64,000 nucleotides of DNA from Undaria pinnatifida (Eukaryota > Sar > Phaeophyceae > Laminariales > Alariaceae). This document shows positions 46,243-58,384 of the stretch, piece by piece. The stretch's first letter is position 1. Each line of letters opens with the position of its first letter. The notes below the pieces were generated by a model. That model did no database searches, had not been told where the DNA came from, and worked only from the letters and a program-made list of their open reading frames with translations. The position numbers and the translations under genes are program-made. The stretch is from contig JABAKD010000016.1 in NCBI GenBank assembly GCA_012845835.1, positions 12,289,007 to 12,353,006 of the forward strand, written 5' to 3'.

Positions 46243-46503
46243 TTTCTGTTGATGAAGTACCGCTGGGGAAACGTCCTCGTCTCCTGCCGATCGAAGTGGT
46301 CCAGCCGCTGCTCCATGAACAATATTTCGACGCCATCCGCCTCTGAAGACCCACCCACCGCACCATGGAACAGACCTTTTGCGTTGGCAAGGCCGTCCGC
46401 CAGACTTGCGATGGCGTCAACTAGCTTCGGGTTCGCATCAGGCTCATCGTCGGGCTGCCCGATGTGAACACTGGGGAACCTGTCGACACCCGGTCGAGGC
46501 AAC
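46243..46503 (-). CDS. S28 peptidase N-terminal exon (probably of the gene at 25132-31911)
   Basis: The exon is bounded by an acceptor (GTGCGGCAG, upstream of 46503) and a GTGAGC donor below 46243. It enters and leaves in phase 2. It encodes a helical stretch with KLVDAIASLADGLANAKG, then ILFMEQRLDHFDRQETRTF and QRYFIN. LDHFD followed by QRY is the N-terminal signature of S28 peptidases, directly before the 'W..g.PVF..GGE' segment. That part is exactly what the exons below 31911 lack, and no second copy of the rest is seen nearby. Phases of this exon and 31911-31805 do not join directly, so a small exon must lie between. The signal-peptide exon upstream was not found. It could instead be a relic of a second S28 gene. 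Confidence 0.7.
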
Positions 46504-46859
46504 CTGCCGCACACGAGCGGGAGAGATCAAGGCGTCGGCACGTGGCATGATTACAATGGAACGCTGAGGAATCTATCCAACACAACGTCACAGAAAAATG
46601 TCTGGGGACAATGAATGATGCCTGACTCAAACCTGCGCAAAAACGTCGGTCTGTGTAAAAACCCGTCACCACAACGACATAATCGCTTTTACTCGACAAC
46701 CCAACATGTATAAGGTTATATTGCCCTCAGCGACCTTATGGACAACGTCATGGACAGACAAGTCTTCCCTTCTCCCCCCGGTGCTTGCCTTGTCATTTTT
46801 ATCGCGCATAGGCTTCAGCATTAGACTAGACACATTTCAAAAGTCAGCACGTATAATCG
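46504..46859. other. No gene recognised
   Basis: The region upstream of the S28 exon should hold the first exon of that gene or its intron. I see no convincing signal peptide frame with a donor in phase 2. Confidence 0.3.
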
Positions 46860-48165
46860 CTTACGGTTGAAGGTGCGGTTGCTGAAAGCTGAGGTGGTTG
46901 AGGCACTACTTTACGGTTGCATGACGCGGAGCCCGAACAAGCCTGACTATGACATGCTACGATTGGTTCACCACTCCATACTCTTTCGATGCCTCGGATG
47001 GCGGAAACGGAAGCGCGACGACCACACACCATCGTACGCCGACGCGCTTGCATAGACGCGATAGTGCGCAAACGGAGGATATTGTTTGCGGGATTCGTAG
47101 CACGTATGGGGGAGGAGCGTCTGCCACAGAGGGTGATGTTTGGGGAGCTTGTTGGGGGTAAGGGCTACTCAGGGGGGCAAGAGAAGGACTGGCTGGCTCA
47201 TCTGAAGGAGGATATGTTGGTCTTTGGAATGAAATTCGAAGGGTGGCGAAAGGCTGCTCAGAAGGACGGCAGATGGTTTCGACGAGGAGAAGAGGGAGCC
47301 GAGTTGTTCATGCGAAATTGGGATGAGACGGAGAGACGCAAAGCTGCAGAGCGACGCGCAAAGGCTGCGGCAGCGCCATCCACCGTCGGCATCTCTAAGC
47401 GGCCGGGGGGAGGGGGGAGGGGGGGAGGGAGGAGGGGGGAGGGGGGAAATGGGCAGGGGGGGAGGGGGTGGGGGGGAAGGGGGGGAGGGGGGCCGTCATG
47501 CCCAAGAGCCTGAAGTCTGGGTTTGGCCATCATCGTCTTGAAAGTTGTGAGCCTTCCAATGGCCGTCACAAGATAGCGTAAGACTGCCCTAACTTCTTCG
47601 CCATGTTGCGTTCTCTCCCCAGTGTCAGTTGATGATGCACTTGATACCCTCCATGAGCCCAATGCTGTCTTTAGTCAGTTCCTAGGGTCTGCTAGTATGA
47701 CTTTTTTTTCTCTTTTCCTTTCCTTGCTTCCTCTTCTTGTCTTTTATTTTCTTGATTTTCTTGTCTTTTCCTTTCTTTTCTTTCCTTTATCTTCTTATCT
47801 TTCTTCATTTTATTTGTCCAATTGACTTGCGTCTGTCGTGCGTATGCGTAGTGATAGGTACTACGCGAAATGCATACGTGTTAGTCTTTCTTGGGTGGCA
47901 AGCGGTATAGTCGGTTTTTCCAGGCGCGAGTAGTGAGACGTATGCACCAGTATGGACCTGGCACATCGTAGGCTAGCTCCCGATTTCCCTTTTTATATGT
48001 TTCTGGTGGAGGCATGAATTGCGTCAGCTTGTGATATATGCGTGTACCACCTTTGGTTTGTGGTATTTCCCCGGGGTATTCCTCAGCTCCAGAGTGACTG
48101 GAGCCTGTCCTGTGACCACGGACATGATTATGCGCGAGTTAATGCGGGGACAACAACAACATAAT
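46860..48165 (+). pseudogene. LINE family A copy A2 with 3' end
   Basis: This 5'-truncated copy starts at GTTGAAGGTGCGGTTGCTGA. It encodes VVEALLYGCMTRSP, RCLGWRKRKRDDHT, RRILFAGFVARMGEERLPQR, GGQEKDWLAHLKEDM and a Lys/Ala/Arg-rich end. It then carries a G-rich spacer (47400-47500), a pyrimidine-rich tract (47700-47825) and the conserved 3' end with CTCCAGAGTGACTGGAGCC, TGTGACCACGGAC and ACAACAACAACA near 48150. One frameshift lies near 47055. The order of parts agrees with copy A4. Confidence 0.85.
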
Positions 48166-49015
48166 CCGAGTTTCAGGATTTTAATTGCGAATACCGAATT
48201 CGTCGATGAAGCGCCAAATTTGATGAATTGTTTTTAAAGTCATTAATGGAAAACAAGCTTACAACTTGAGCAAGCTTGCGGCTGGATTTACTCCCGGCCA
48301 GAGACGAAGCACGAGCAGCGGGGCAGGGGCTCTCCACGGGGACAGGGGTACTACCCGGCCGAGAAACGTTTGGAGTTGTGTAATATTGCCTTGCAAACAT
48401 GCACTTGAAAGCTCAGGAAGATATGTCCAACGCCGTAAGGTTTGATCTGCCTAAAAAGCAATGCCAAACACACAATGAAAATGAAGGCGGCACCTGGCAC
48501 AACCCAAAGAAGGCTCTTCAATCGGGTACCCCGCTGTGCCTCGATCGTCTATTGTGTTGAGATTGAACGCGTAGGTACTCTTGGGTTTGTGTAGCGGGAA
48601 TGAATCTGAATTGTATTTGGAAGGCGTGTTTAGGAGGGGATATTTTAGTACGAGATTGCGGGTTAGTTGACGTGAGCTCGATCGTTCAGGAGAGAAGGAA
48701 GGATACGAAGGGTAGCACAATTACAACGCGATTGAAACACGGTACAGGGAACTGGTGGGGGTGTTGGATTAGCACGTACGGAACTAGCTACTGCTGCTGC
48801 TGTGAGGTGGGAGGTTGAAGTTGGAAGAAGTGAAGATTTCCCTCCCACCCACCCAAGGGGGTTAAATTGAAGTCTCAGCCTGTGATTTGGGAAGAGTTAG
48901 TAAGAGGATTGACTATAGACTAGATTAAGAGCGTAGACTATTAAGAATATAGTGGTGTGATTGGATGTAGAGCAAAGGATCAACATTCAATCAATAATAC
49001 CACTATTAATGTATG
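48166..49015. other. No gene recognised
   Basis: There is no coding motif or RNA gene I can support. A short CTG run occurs near 48790. Confidence 0.3.
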
Positions 49016-49019
49016 TCTC

Positions 49020-49685
49020 CTTTACGAGGGTATTCATCCCGTAATACGCGCGATCGAATATCACACGCAGCTTGCAAAGCTGAGTTTTTCTGAGAAAAAA
49101 ACATTTTTGGTCGATCTCACAGCTGACGCGTATTTTTTCTTTTTATAATGTTATTATAAAAATAAAAATACACTCAAGCTGTGAGATCGAATATTTTGTC
49201 GAAACTCATACTTGCAAGCTGTGCTCGTGCGTATTACGAGTTGTGTGTCCTCATTAAGGATATAGGTCGGCGACTCCCCTTGCAACTACAGTGTAGCTAT
49301 CAGGGCCAACAGGGTGATGTTAGGCAGTCTGTGCGCGGAAACTATAAAACCCGTTTCTGAGGGGGACAAAATCTGACAGCTGTGGAAGGAAATGCATAAG
49401 TTTATCAAGTTAATACTGTAAGTCGAATAACCGGTGAGGGGAGGGCGGAGTTTTTAAGGACGTGGGGGCCTGATTTTGATCAAAAGGGGGGCGGGAGGGG
49501 GGGAGGGGGGAGAGGGGATGGGTGGGGCAGGTCAATTTCGCGTGGAAACTATGAATCCTTCTTGTGGGGGAGGGGGGGGAAATGTGCCGGGGGAGGCGGG
49601 GGGCGGGGGGGGAGGGCTTTAGGTCGCATAAATGTAGGGGTTTGCTATACGCACGCGTGGTGGTAGGTCTAGGCGATGATTTTAT
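49020..49685. repeat. Head-to-head pair of family C copies
   Basis: A short minus-oriented copy (about 49020-49140) carries CGTAATACGCGCGATCG, ACACGCAGCTTGCAAAG and CTCACAGCTG. A plus-oriented copy (about 49150-49440) follows with CACTCAAGCTGTGAGATCG. G-rich modules (49485-49620) and GGTCGCATAAATGTAGGGG come after. Confidence 0.65.
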
Positions 49686-50339
49686 AATATCTGAAGATTC
49701 AGAATATAGTGTGATTGGATGTAGAGCAACAAGGATCAGCATTCAATCAATAACAAATACCCGATACCAGATTCATGAAGTATAACAGACTTGTTTTTTG
49801 CTGCTGCTTGCTGCTCTTCCCACCAATATTTCAGTGGAGTACATAGTCTATACGAAGCAATAGTACTAGTGGGGCCCGCGGTCTCTCTTGGCGACCGGCC
49901 CCCACCAGGCCGAGCGTCGATGGAGCTGGGAGCTCCATCGAGGCACTGTCCGCGTTTTGGGTTTGCTCACAGGCTACCTACTGTACTGCTGCTGTTTTGG
50001 TCAATCAAGGTCAACGAGGGGAGGAGGACCGCGAGCCCAGCTTATAGACCGCGCCGAGGAACAGCCGTGGGGTCAATCACACCGCCTCCTCGAATGCCCG
50101 ACCCGTTGCGCTGGGTGCCCGGCTGCCAACTCGGCGGAGCTCGGTCATAGTTGGGGTATCCAGGGCGATGTTAGGGATGCGGCTTGATCAGAGAGTAAAC
50201 ACAACTCTAAGACTAGTTTGAATTTCCTTTACGCATTTTGTACGTGAGGGCAGGCTGCTGCCCTCGCTTAAAAAGTGCGCGGTGAATGGCTCATATCCAC
50301 GAAGATTCAACGAGCAGAAAAGCCATCATCTTATAACAA
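49686..50339. other. No gene recognised
   Basis: GATTGGATGTAGAGCAA followed by ATTCAATCAATAA occurs here near 49712 and also near 48960, a short local repeat. No coding motif is supported. Confidence 0.3.
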
Positions 50340-50545
50340 ATGAAAAACGTCAGCTGTGAGTACGACCGACTGAATGATTGAAAGTCAACTAGTTGCAAGC
50401 TGCGTGGTGGAACATCTTGTTTCGCTAATATACAGTAGTTGCACAAAAATCACGGAAGGGCGTTCGCGCGTGTTACATATTTGATCCTCATGAAATATTT
50501 AGGTCGGCGTGACTCCCCTGAATGTTGTCAGGGTCATTTCCAAAA
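50340..50545 (+). repeat. Diverged family C copy
   Basis: GTCAGCTGTGAGTACGACCG, TTGCAAGCTGCGTGG, GTTCGCGCGTGTTAC and AGGTCGGCGTGACTCCCC follow the family C order with altered spacing. A relative is at 51945-52085. Confidence 0.5.
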
Positions 50546-51339
50546 ATAGATAAGAAGAGTAAAAATAAAAAAACACCATCTAGACCACGGGGTGCACGGA
50601 AAAAAATTTCTTCGACACCTATGTCCTATTTTCTTATCTTGACCCTCCCAGACAGGGGGGGAGGGTACCAGGCACCCATCCCCCCCCTGTCGACGCCATA
50701 CAAACTTCTATATAAAACCTTCCTACACTAATTCTCATATAAAAGACACCGTGTGCTGCAGCATGAGCTGCTGCGTACCGTAGATACACAGAGAGCGATA
50801 GAGAGGAGCAAGAGAGGAGGCTCGTAGTTCATGAGTACGAGTGCTAGCTCCAGGGGAGACCGGCCAGAGCCATTTGCGGATCCCTTCGACAAGAAGGCAT
50901 GGCTGGAGGGTGTTTGTCCGAAGAAAGTTCGACGGCTCCGCGTACGTTTGTTGACTCTTCGTTCAAATTGTGTGGCCTAAATATAGCGGGGAGCCTTGAT
51001 GGAGCACTTGTTAACCAATTCTGCGAAGCATGCAGACGTCTGAAACTAGGACAGAAAACGAGATCAACTACTACGAGTACAGCAAGAGTACAGGTCAATC
51101 GGGTTGTCGCTTAGAAAAAAATAGGGGAAAAAAAAAAAAAAAATCGCTCCTCCGGGGGGGGGGGGGGGGGGGGGGGTACATAAGTGTGCTGGATTGGGAT
51201 CTTTGTGCACCCTTGTCTAGACTGTAATATATAATAAATAGCGAAATCTTCGATCTCACAGCTGGAGTGTATTTTAATTTTTATAATAATAAATAGTGGA
51301 GAAAAACAAAACATATTGAATACTACACGTACAAAAGAT

Positions 51340-51348
51340 ATAAAACAA

Positions 51349-51445
<97 letters not shown>

Positions 51446-51462
51446 TTAACGATAATAATAAC

Positions 51463-51524
<62 letters not shown>

Positions 51525-51536
51525 GGAAATTCAAAC

Positions 51537-51583
<47 letters not shown>

Positions 51584-51585
51584 GA
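51340..51585. repeat. AAT microsatellite, about 245 bp
   Basis: AAT units run almost unbroken, with a short ATTAACGAT interruption near 51445. A second array follows CAAACAATA at about 51537. Long Asn or Ile frames across it are artefacts. Confidence 0.95.
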
Positions 51586-51639
51586 CCCCTCACATTATAG
51601 CAAGTGAAAAAACTCACCCACATAGTATACTATAAGAAA

Positions 51640-52085
51640 CGCGCAGCTTGTAAAATAAATGAATATCGATCCTGAATTCGTCGAACTCAGAGCTGACGTC
51701 CTTTATATATAATAATTATATAAAATAGTAGAGGAGGCTCAGTTTTAAAGTCGTTCACGCATGCATGTTTTTGTAGAAAAACTTTCAAATTTAAAATACA
51801 CGTCGCGTGCCGTGAATGCTGACTTCGAAATTTGTCTGTTATTCCCGCTTTTTTTTCAGTTTTTTCTTGTGTTCATCGATTTGCATCGAAATTCGCCAAC
51901 GCACGCTCTCCTCGCGCTTCCGGCCTGTCGATTTCATACAATTGAAAAACGTCAGTTGCGAGTATGACCGATTGAATGGTTGAAACTCAACGTTGCAAGC
52001 TGCGTGGTACATGAATGTTTCGCCAACATACAGCAGTAGTAGTAGTAGTTGCACAAAATTGAAGGTCGTTCGCGCGTGCGATTCG
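51640..52085. repeat. Two short family C relatives
   Basis: At 51640-51720 the blocks CGCAGCTTGTAAA and GTCGAACTCAGAGCTGACG match the nested element at 40464. At 51945-52085 GTCAGTTGCGAGTATGACCG and TTGCAAGCTGCGTGG match the copy at 50340. A short AGT array is near 52023. Confidence 0.5.
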
Positions 52086-52095
52086 TAAGAAGTTC

Positions 52096-52828
52096 AGGGT
52101 ACTCCTCGGTACCGGTTTTTGATGACGGTACGAAGTTTGACGGTTCTGAAATATACAGTACTTTTTAAACGGGAAACGGATTATCATTTTTTGACGGTAC
52201 CGATTTTGGCGGTATACGGTACGGCGAATTATGACGGTTTTTTTTGTACGGTTCTGAAAATGACGGTACTTTTAAAACGGGAAACGGTTTCTCGTTTTTT
52301 GACGGTACCTTTTGCACGGTACTGAAAAATGACGGTATCGCCTATACCCGGTACCGAACATACGATACATGTGATCAGGTGAAATTCGCTGCAGAGGAGG
52401 TTCTGGTTCTTCCGAAACGCAACCAACTGAACCAAAAATCCTACCACAAAAAAAGAAAATTACTCGAAGTTATGAAAAAAAAAAAGAGGACATCAGGGAG
52501 GATCGAACTCCAGTTCAAAAACTCACCGTCGTGCCCGCTACCTACAGGACTACCGGCAGTTCACAGACATACTTGTCTTGCCGGAACTGTTTTGACGGTA
52601 TTGCCACATGGCGGTACTTTTTTGACGGTACTGCATCATGACGGTATTTTTTTGGCGGTTTTGAAAAATACGGTACTTTTTAAAAGGGAAGCGGATTCTC
52701 GTTTTTTGACGGTACCGACTTTGGCGGTATACGGTATCATCGCGAATTTTGACGGTATTCCGCTACCGTCCCGTATCCGCCTATTACGACGGGAAAACCG
52801 TGACGGGAAAATTCCCGAGGAGTACCCT
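52096..52828. mobile_element. Non-autonomous DNA element rich in CGGTAC
   Basis: Both ends carry AGGGTACTCCTCGG as an inverted repeat (52096-52109 and the complement at 52815-52828). The interior repeats TTTTTGACGGTAC, GGCGGTATACGGTA and AAACGGGAAACGG many times on the plus strand. The long open frame through it encodes no known domain. The flanks (AAGAAGTTC and AAAAACGAG) do not show a clear target duplication. The AGGGT start fits hAT-type ends, but this is weak. Confidence 0.65.
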
Positions 52829-52894
52829 AAAAACGAGCCCCTTGTGAAACGAATTACAGAACCTGAACCTATACGCGACTTCGACCTCAATAAT

Positions 52895-53425
<531 letters not shown>

Positions 53426-53639
53426 CAAAACTGCTAGACTATGATTATTTTGAAAAATGAAAAATACGAGTCGTTCTACGATACGGTACGAAGCCCCCCC
53501 AACTTTTCTCTAACGAAATCGCCGGTTTTAAAACCAGCTCTCGGCCGTATCTCCTGAAATACGGTGGTGTCCCTCGACACCCCGACGCCGTCGATTGTTA
53601 GACCTCTGGGCACACAAGAAAGTATGCGGATACTTGTTT

Positions 53640-54560
53640 CTCAATAATACGAGTTGTTGTTGTTTTCTCACATTAACTCTTGTCAAAAATCTACAGTCCG
53701 TGGTCACACAAAGGTGCTGGAGCCCTAGGAAGATCCGAAAAACCAAGTGAAATCCAAATTCGTCAGGGAAATACTACGCTTTCCCGCCTAAAAACGCACG
53801 ATACGGAAAAAGGCGCACAAGTGAAAAGGTCAAACGTGCAAACTGAACTTACATGGCCGCGGGTATCCACTCAACTACAGCAAGCATAGAGTTCCCCCGT
53901 CCCCACAACTAACCAACTCGCGGCTACAAACTACAGCGGTTGGGCTGCCTGCACCGTACGAACTGCACGGTAATCGTGAGTATAGACGAACGCGCCTGCT
54001 GTCTGGAGTGCTGTCAGAGTGACGACCCGCGGGCATGCAGTGAAACAAGAGCAATGGAACCAAAAACCGCAGTACATATATCAATAATCGCCCCTCCTTC
54101 CCGAGTTATTTGACAGGTTGCAGCGCAGCTACGACGCCCGTGCCTGAAAATTGAAAATTGAGGCGGGTCGTTCCCCGTGAAGGGTATACAACTCTTCTAC
54201 AAACTCTACAAAATCAGTGACGTAAGTAACATGTTGAACTACTGCCTCGTAAAAATAACCCTTGAAAAAAAAGACGATCGCTGCTCTCATGATGATGATG
54301 TGCGTGCCGGTCGTGGGTCTCCGTGTGACATCCTCCTGCTGTGGTTCTCCGTGGCCGCCTCATCGCCTTAGCTCACTCGGCCAGCTCCTTCGCCCTTGCT
54401 CTCGTTCACACTCAATTCCAGTCGGTTCCCCTTCTCCCCCGTCCGAAAAAAAACAAAATGCTCCACGCAGTTTGCGGTGCTGATCTGAAAAACAAAAATT
54501 CTCGTTCAGGGAGAGTTCAATCCGTCTCTTCCCCGCCCGTCGACGGCCAGTCGCCCTCCT
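53640..54560 (-). mobile_element. CAA-tailed element family B, copy B3
   Basis: This is an inverted counterpart of copy B1 (21050-21950). It carries TTGTTGTTGTTTTCTCACAT, CCGTGGTCACACAAAGGTGC, CGGGCATGCAGTGAAACAAG, GGAACCAAAAACCGCAGTAC and TCCGTCTCTTCCCCGCCCGT. It is longer than B2 and matches B1 over about 900 bp. The GC-rich stretch beyond it (to about 54720) may belong to the element. Confidence 0.7.
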
Positions 54561-55030
54561 CCTTCGTCGTCGAATCCAGCCTCCTGCCGGCGCAGTTCCC
54601 TCCACGCAAACCGAGACTGCGCCGTAGCGTGGCTCGTGGTGGCGCCTGCCTCCACGCACGAGCATCCCGATTAAGCATTGCTGCTCCGCCGCTGCCGCCT
54701 AAAAAGACGCGCGAATCGTAGGTGACCATGCCTGACGCACCACGTACGACCCAACTCTACCGCCACGCCTAAGCCTCGCGGCCACACGCAGCAGCAAGAA
54801 GGTATCACTTCTTGAGGGTGAGTCCGGCCTTACACCCGCCAGAAAGACCCCCACACTCTCGCGACAAACCTGCTGGGGCATGCTTCGCAGCATGCCTTAC
54901 CGAGGCGGCAAGGGGGAACGAAGGGTACAGTATCCTCCCTTGTGTCGAGCAACCCTGAAACGTTCGTTATAAGGAATATCACTGGTTTAAAATTTGGGGG
55001 GGGCTATCTATCGTAGAATCAGTCATACAC
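54561..55030. other. GC-rich stretch without a recognised gene
   Basis: Open frames occur on both strands but show no family motif. The part to about 54720 may be the 5' end of copy B3. Confidence 0.3.
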
Positions 55031-55034
55031 TTCT

Positions 55035-55170
55035 CATTCATTCAGCTGTGAGATCGACCAAACATGTTTTTGCAAATCAAAACTCAGCTAGCTTTGCAAG
55101 CTGCGTGTGATACTTCGATCGCGCGTATTATACGGGGTGTGGACCCTCGTGAACAAGGATACAGGTCGCT
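55035..55170 (+). repeat. Family C fragment
   Basis: CAGCTGTGAGATCGACC, TTGCAAGCTGCGTGTGATAC, the GATCGCGCGTATTATACGGG block and GATACAGGTCG are in family order. Confidence 0.65.
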
Positions 55171-56429
55171 ATTTGGACCACCGGGGACGTCGGCCTCGAC
55201 TGTAAATAATCTAATTAATAACCTGTGTTCCCAAAACGGAGAGGATGCATGCAGTGTTCTAATTAAGACAAAAAAGTGTTCAATGGCACGGGCAGCAGGA
55301 TTTCTTATATCATACTTCGAAGTATGTAACTAGCCCGCTTACTGTAGACCAGAGACACCCCGGGTTTGTTTGAGAACATCTGGCACGTGGAGAGGTCTGG
55401 CAGGCAAGAGAGTGGACATCCATCGTACATACATGGGGCCTGTTGGTACCCCGTTTGCCTATTAAGAAAAGTTTTTTTTCATGTTTTTACAGGTGGTTGC
55501 CCGTTTTTTTTCGGCGTTTGCTTCGTGGATACTACGTGCGAGTATAGACTAGACTACTCGTAGACCTTTTTTATAATCATAAACTTCCTTCTTTCCAACT
55601 CGCGAGCAAGAAGAGGTTTTACCCACAGCGACCTTCAGGAATTCTGGACAAGCCACAAGCCGTGGTCACAGGGGTGTCTGCCCTCATGACATGTTATGTC
55701 CTTCTACCCTCCCGTATTTATTCCCCTTTTTTTCAGCTTTTTTTTTTTATGCTCGCTCGTCGATTTTCTTCATCGTTTTTTTTTGCTCACCACGCTCTCG
55801 CTCGCTCCGCTCGTACTGCTCGTCTCCAGCGCTTTCCGCTCTCTGTAGTTAATGGTATACGCAAGAAAAAGTCCTTTCAACTACGATTACACACAGTATG
55901 AGTATGCGCTCGGAAGGGCCTGCATCTGACAATAATATCGCTGACTCAGGGACGAGATTCACCATTCATTCACTCATTAAAAATTATTATTTCAGACTAG
56001 ACAGACACCATTTTTGGGGGGAAGGCAACTCGGGAAGGGAAGAATAATAATACAGCAAGTAGTGCTTCCACTGCTGTGGTACTCGTCAAATGCTCACCCT
56101 GTCACGCATGCGCAAGCTCCAAGGCCCACGACCAGTCGAAGAAATGCCCCCATCCAACCCGCACCCTCGGAGATACACGTAAAAAAATCGGGCTCACCAA
56201 CTGAGCGGGCGCGGGAGCTGCGCAGTTACCATGTCATAATATGCGCATCAAAGAAAGGGTACGATATACTCGTACGACCGAATACCACAAAAAAGTCTAC
56301 CCCCCCGGTACCGGGTGAAAAGGCAAAGAGTATACAAGAAAAAAGAATTTTTGGTAGGGAAAATTAGGGAATTTCGGAATTTCCGAATTTCCAATATTTC
56401 AAATATGGAGGTCCATACTATCGCGAGGC
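55171..56429. other. No gene recognised; upstream of RNase III
   Basis: Just before the RNase III frame there is a run of related blocks (AATTTCGGAATTTCC, GAATTTCCAATATTTC; 56368-56403). It may be part of the promoter or 5' UTR, but no specific factor site is named. Confidence 0.3.
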
Positions 56430-56983
56430 ATGTTCGTTTTTCTGCAACTTAAGACCAGCAGAGTAAACCAGAGACCAAAGAGACTCGCTGGTTTCCGTGT
56501 TGCTCGCCGAGTGCTTGCGTCCCCTTCGCGATCCAATCCCTGGCTTAGAGAACGGTTGATTCTCCACTCCGAAAGGAAACGTGCCGTGACACTTGTGGGT
56601 GTTGCTCCTTTTGGTGGTGGAATCAATATGGCGACCGAAGACGGCATCGCCCTGCAAGCAACTATCCCCACAGTCGAGCGAGCTCTGGGCTACCGTTTCC
56701 GTGACGGGCGTCTTCTGCTCACCGCCTTGACCCATCGCTCCTTCTGCCATGAGAACAACACCGCCTCAGGCGACTTCGATGAGCTGGAATGGCTAGGCGA
56801 TTCTGTCCTTCAGCTGGCGGTCTCTTCATGGCTCTTCAGCTCGGCCAGGGGGTCGAGGCGATCGTCGGGGCAGCTGTCTGTGACCCGGCAACGCTTCGTC
56901 GACTCCGGAGCTTGCGAGTCGTTCGCACTGCAGCTCAATCTGGTGAGCCGTGGCGAAGGTTCCGATTTGCTCCTTGGCCCGAG
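56430..56983 (+). CDS. RNase III, first visible exon
   Basis: RNase III cuts double-stranded RNA. The frame from ATG 56430 starts with a basic, Arg-rich stretch (about 60 residues) that could be an organelle targeting peptide. A second in-frame ATG at 56628 begins the conserved part. The domain starts VERALGYRFRDGRLLLTALT and continues HRSF, then FDELEWLGDSVLQLA (residues 116-130). The metal-binding D124 is present. The position of E. coli Glu38 is Asp117, and Glu41 corresponds to E120. QLSVTRQRFVDSGACESFA fits the next helix pair. The exon may end at 56983 (GAG before GTGGGG, phase 2) or at 56942 (CTG before GTGAGC, phase 0). Only the latter is in phase with the exon at 63648. Without splicing the frame stops at 56999. 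Confidence 0.8.
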
Positions 56984-57224
56984 GTGGGGCTGGGGCTGAA
57001 ATAGGTGGAGCTTGGTCATGGTGTAGAGTAGCCGTCGACTGTACTATCGCAGATTCTGACTCCAGGGTACTCTCTACTTTTGTCTCGCTTCTTCGTGCTG
57101 TGCTTGTATGCAGCGATTGTTGACGTTTTGTGTACTCTATTTCAACAGCAAAGGAGCTGCACAAAAGAGCAGTGTCTGTGCCTTGTACCGACACGTCTCG
57201 CCACCTTGGCTTGTTTGTGTTTTT
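56984..57224. other. Start of the RNase III intron
   Basis: No exon or repeat is recognised in this short stretch. Confidence 0.4.
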
Positions 57225-57302
57225 CCTTGGGGTATTCCTCAGCTCCAGAGTGACTGGAGCTTGTCCTGTGACCACGGACTTGATTATGCGAGTTAATGTG
57301 AG

Positions 57303-57379
<77 letters not shown>

Positions 57380-57385
57380 CGGCCT
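57225..57385 (+). mobile_element. LINE family A 3' fragment with CAA tail
   Basis: About 75 bp of the family A end (CTCCAGAGTGACTGGAGC, CCTGTGACCACGGACTTG, GAGTTAATGTGAGAAC) runs directly into about 80 bp of CAA units. Confidence 0.85.
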
Positions 57386-58384
57386 TGCACAAACTAACTT
57401 TACGCTGCTGTACGAGATATCGCAAATCGCCAAACAGCAGTCACGAGATAATCACTTCAGCTATTTGGCCATGCAATGCCAAACGTACTACTACTGCTGT
57501 AGTTACAAGGCTCCCTTTCGTTATGGTGTAGACTTACCCCGCGGTCGTCGCTAGTTGAAAAGGGGAGACAAGGCGTTCGAATGATATCTGGCTACCCCTC
57601 TTTGCACCACGCACTTGCAAATAATAACGTGCACGACTCGAACCGCCTCCAGAACCACACACTCAGAAACCCATTTTGGCACTTGAAACATCAGTAGGCC
57701 CTGACCCATTTGGTGGGCATAGCGATTGACATAATTGGCTCCATGTACCATAAGCAAAGCCATAAGCTGGAGTGGGCACGTGCAATTAGGATTGTGGGCA
57801 CAGGAGGCGGCAAAACAAGCGAAATGTACCATAGGCTGCCTATGCCACACCTAGTTCTGGCGTTGGGAACGTTGATAGCCCTGGCAAGATGCCCGGTCGG
57901 CATCGGGAACTGCGCCGAATACTCCAACAGCATCAGATTTTGACTTATACAAGTACCTGGTATGCGTACGACTCAGCATTTTAGTAGTTATTTATGTTTA
58001 CACACCCCGCTTATGTGTTTAAATAACGTATAATACGAAGTAGTCTTAAAACACATGCTATGGCGTATGGCGTATACAGCAGCGCGTGTGTGCGAGTAAG
58101 ACAAAACTCAGCACTCAGCACTGCAGACTGCAGACCTCGCCAGACCGCGTACTGCTGTTTTCGCGATTATCAGTGACGTCAAGCTCCGGGGCTAATTCTC
58201 TCGTCCTGCGTCGCCGAGGCGCTACTTTACCACTTCGAGTACAACTTATTCTGCTACTGATCTGCTGTGCTTGATTCGCGTGCAATTGGGTTGACAACAC
58301 GTCACCCATCATCCACAACAAAGAATCACAAACACACTTACGACAGCGTACAGCGCTTGTTGTGTGCGAGACATAGCTTCGTGA
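57386..58384. other. No gene recognised; RNase III intron
   Basis: A weak internal repeat is seen near 57745-57840 (TACCATAAGC / TACCATAGGC, GTGGGCAC). No exon is recognised. Confidence 0.3.

Noticed and set aside
51316-51600. Open frame of poly-Asn and opposite poly-Ile
   Set aside because: It is an AAT microsatellite with no start context or domain.
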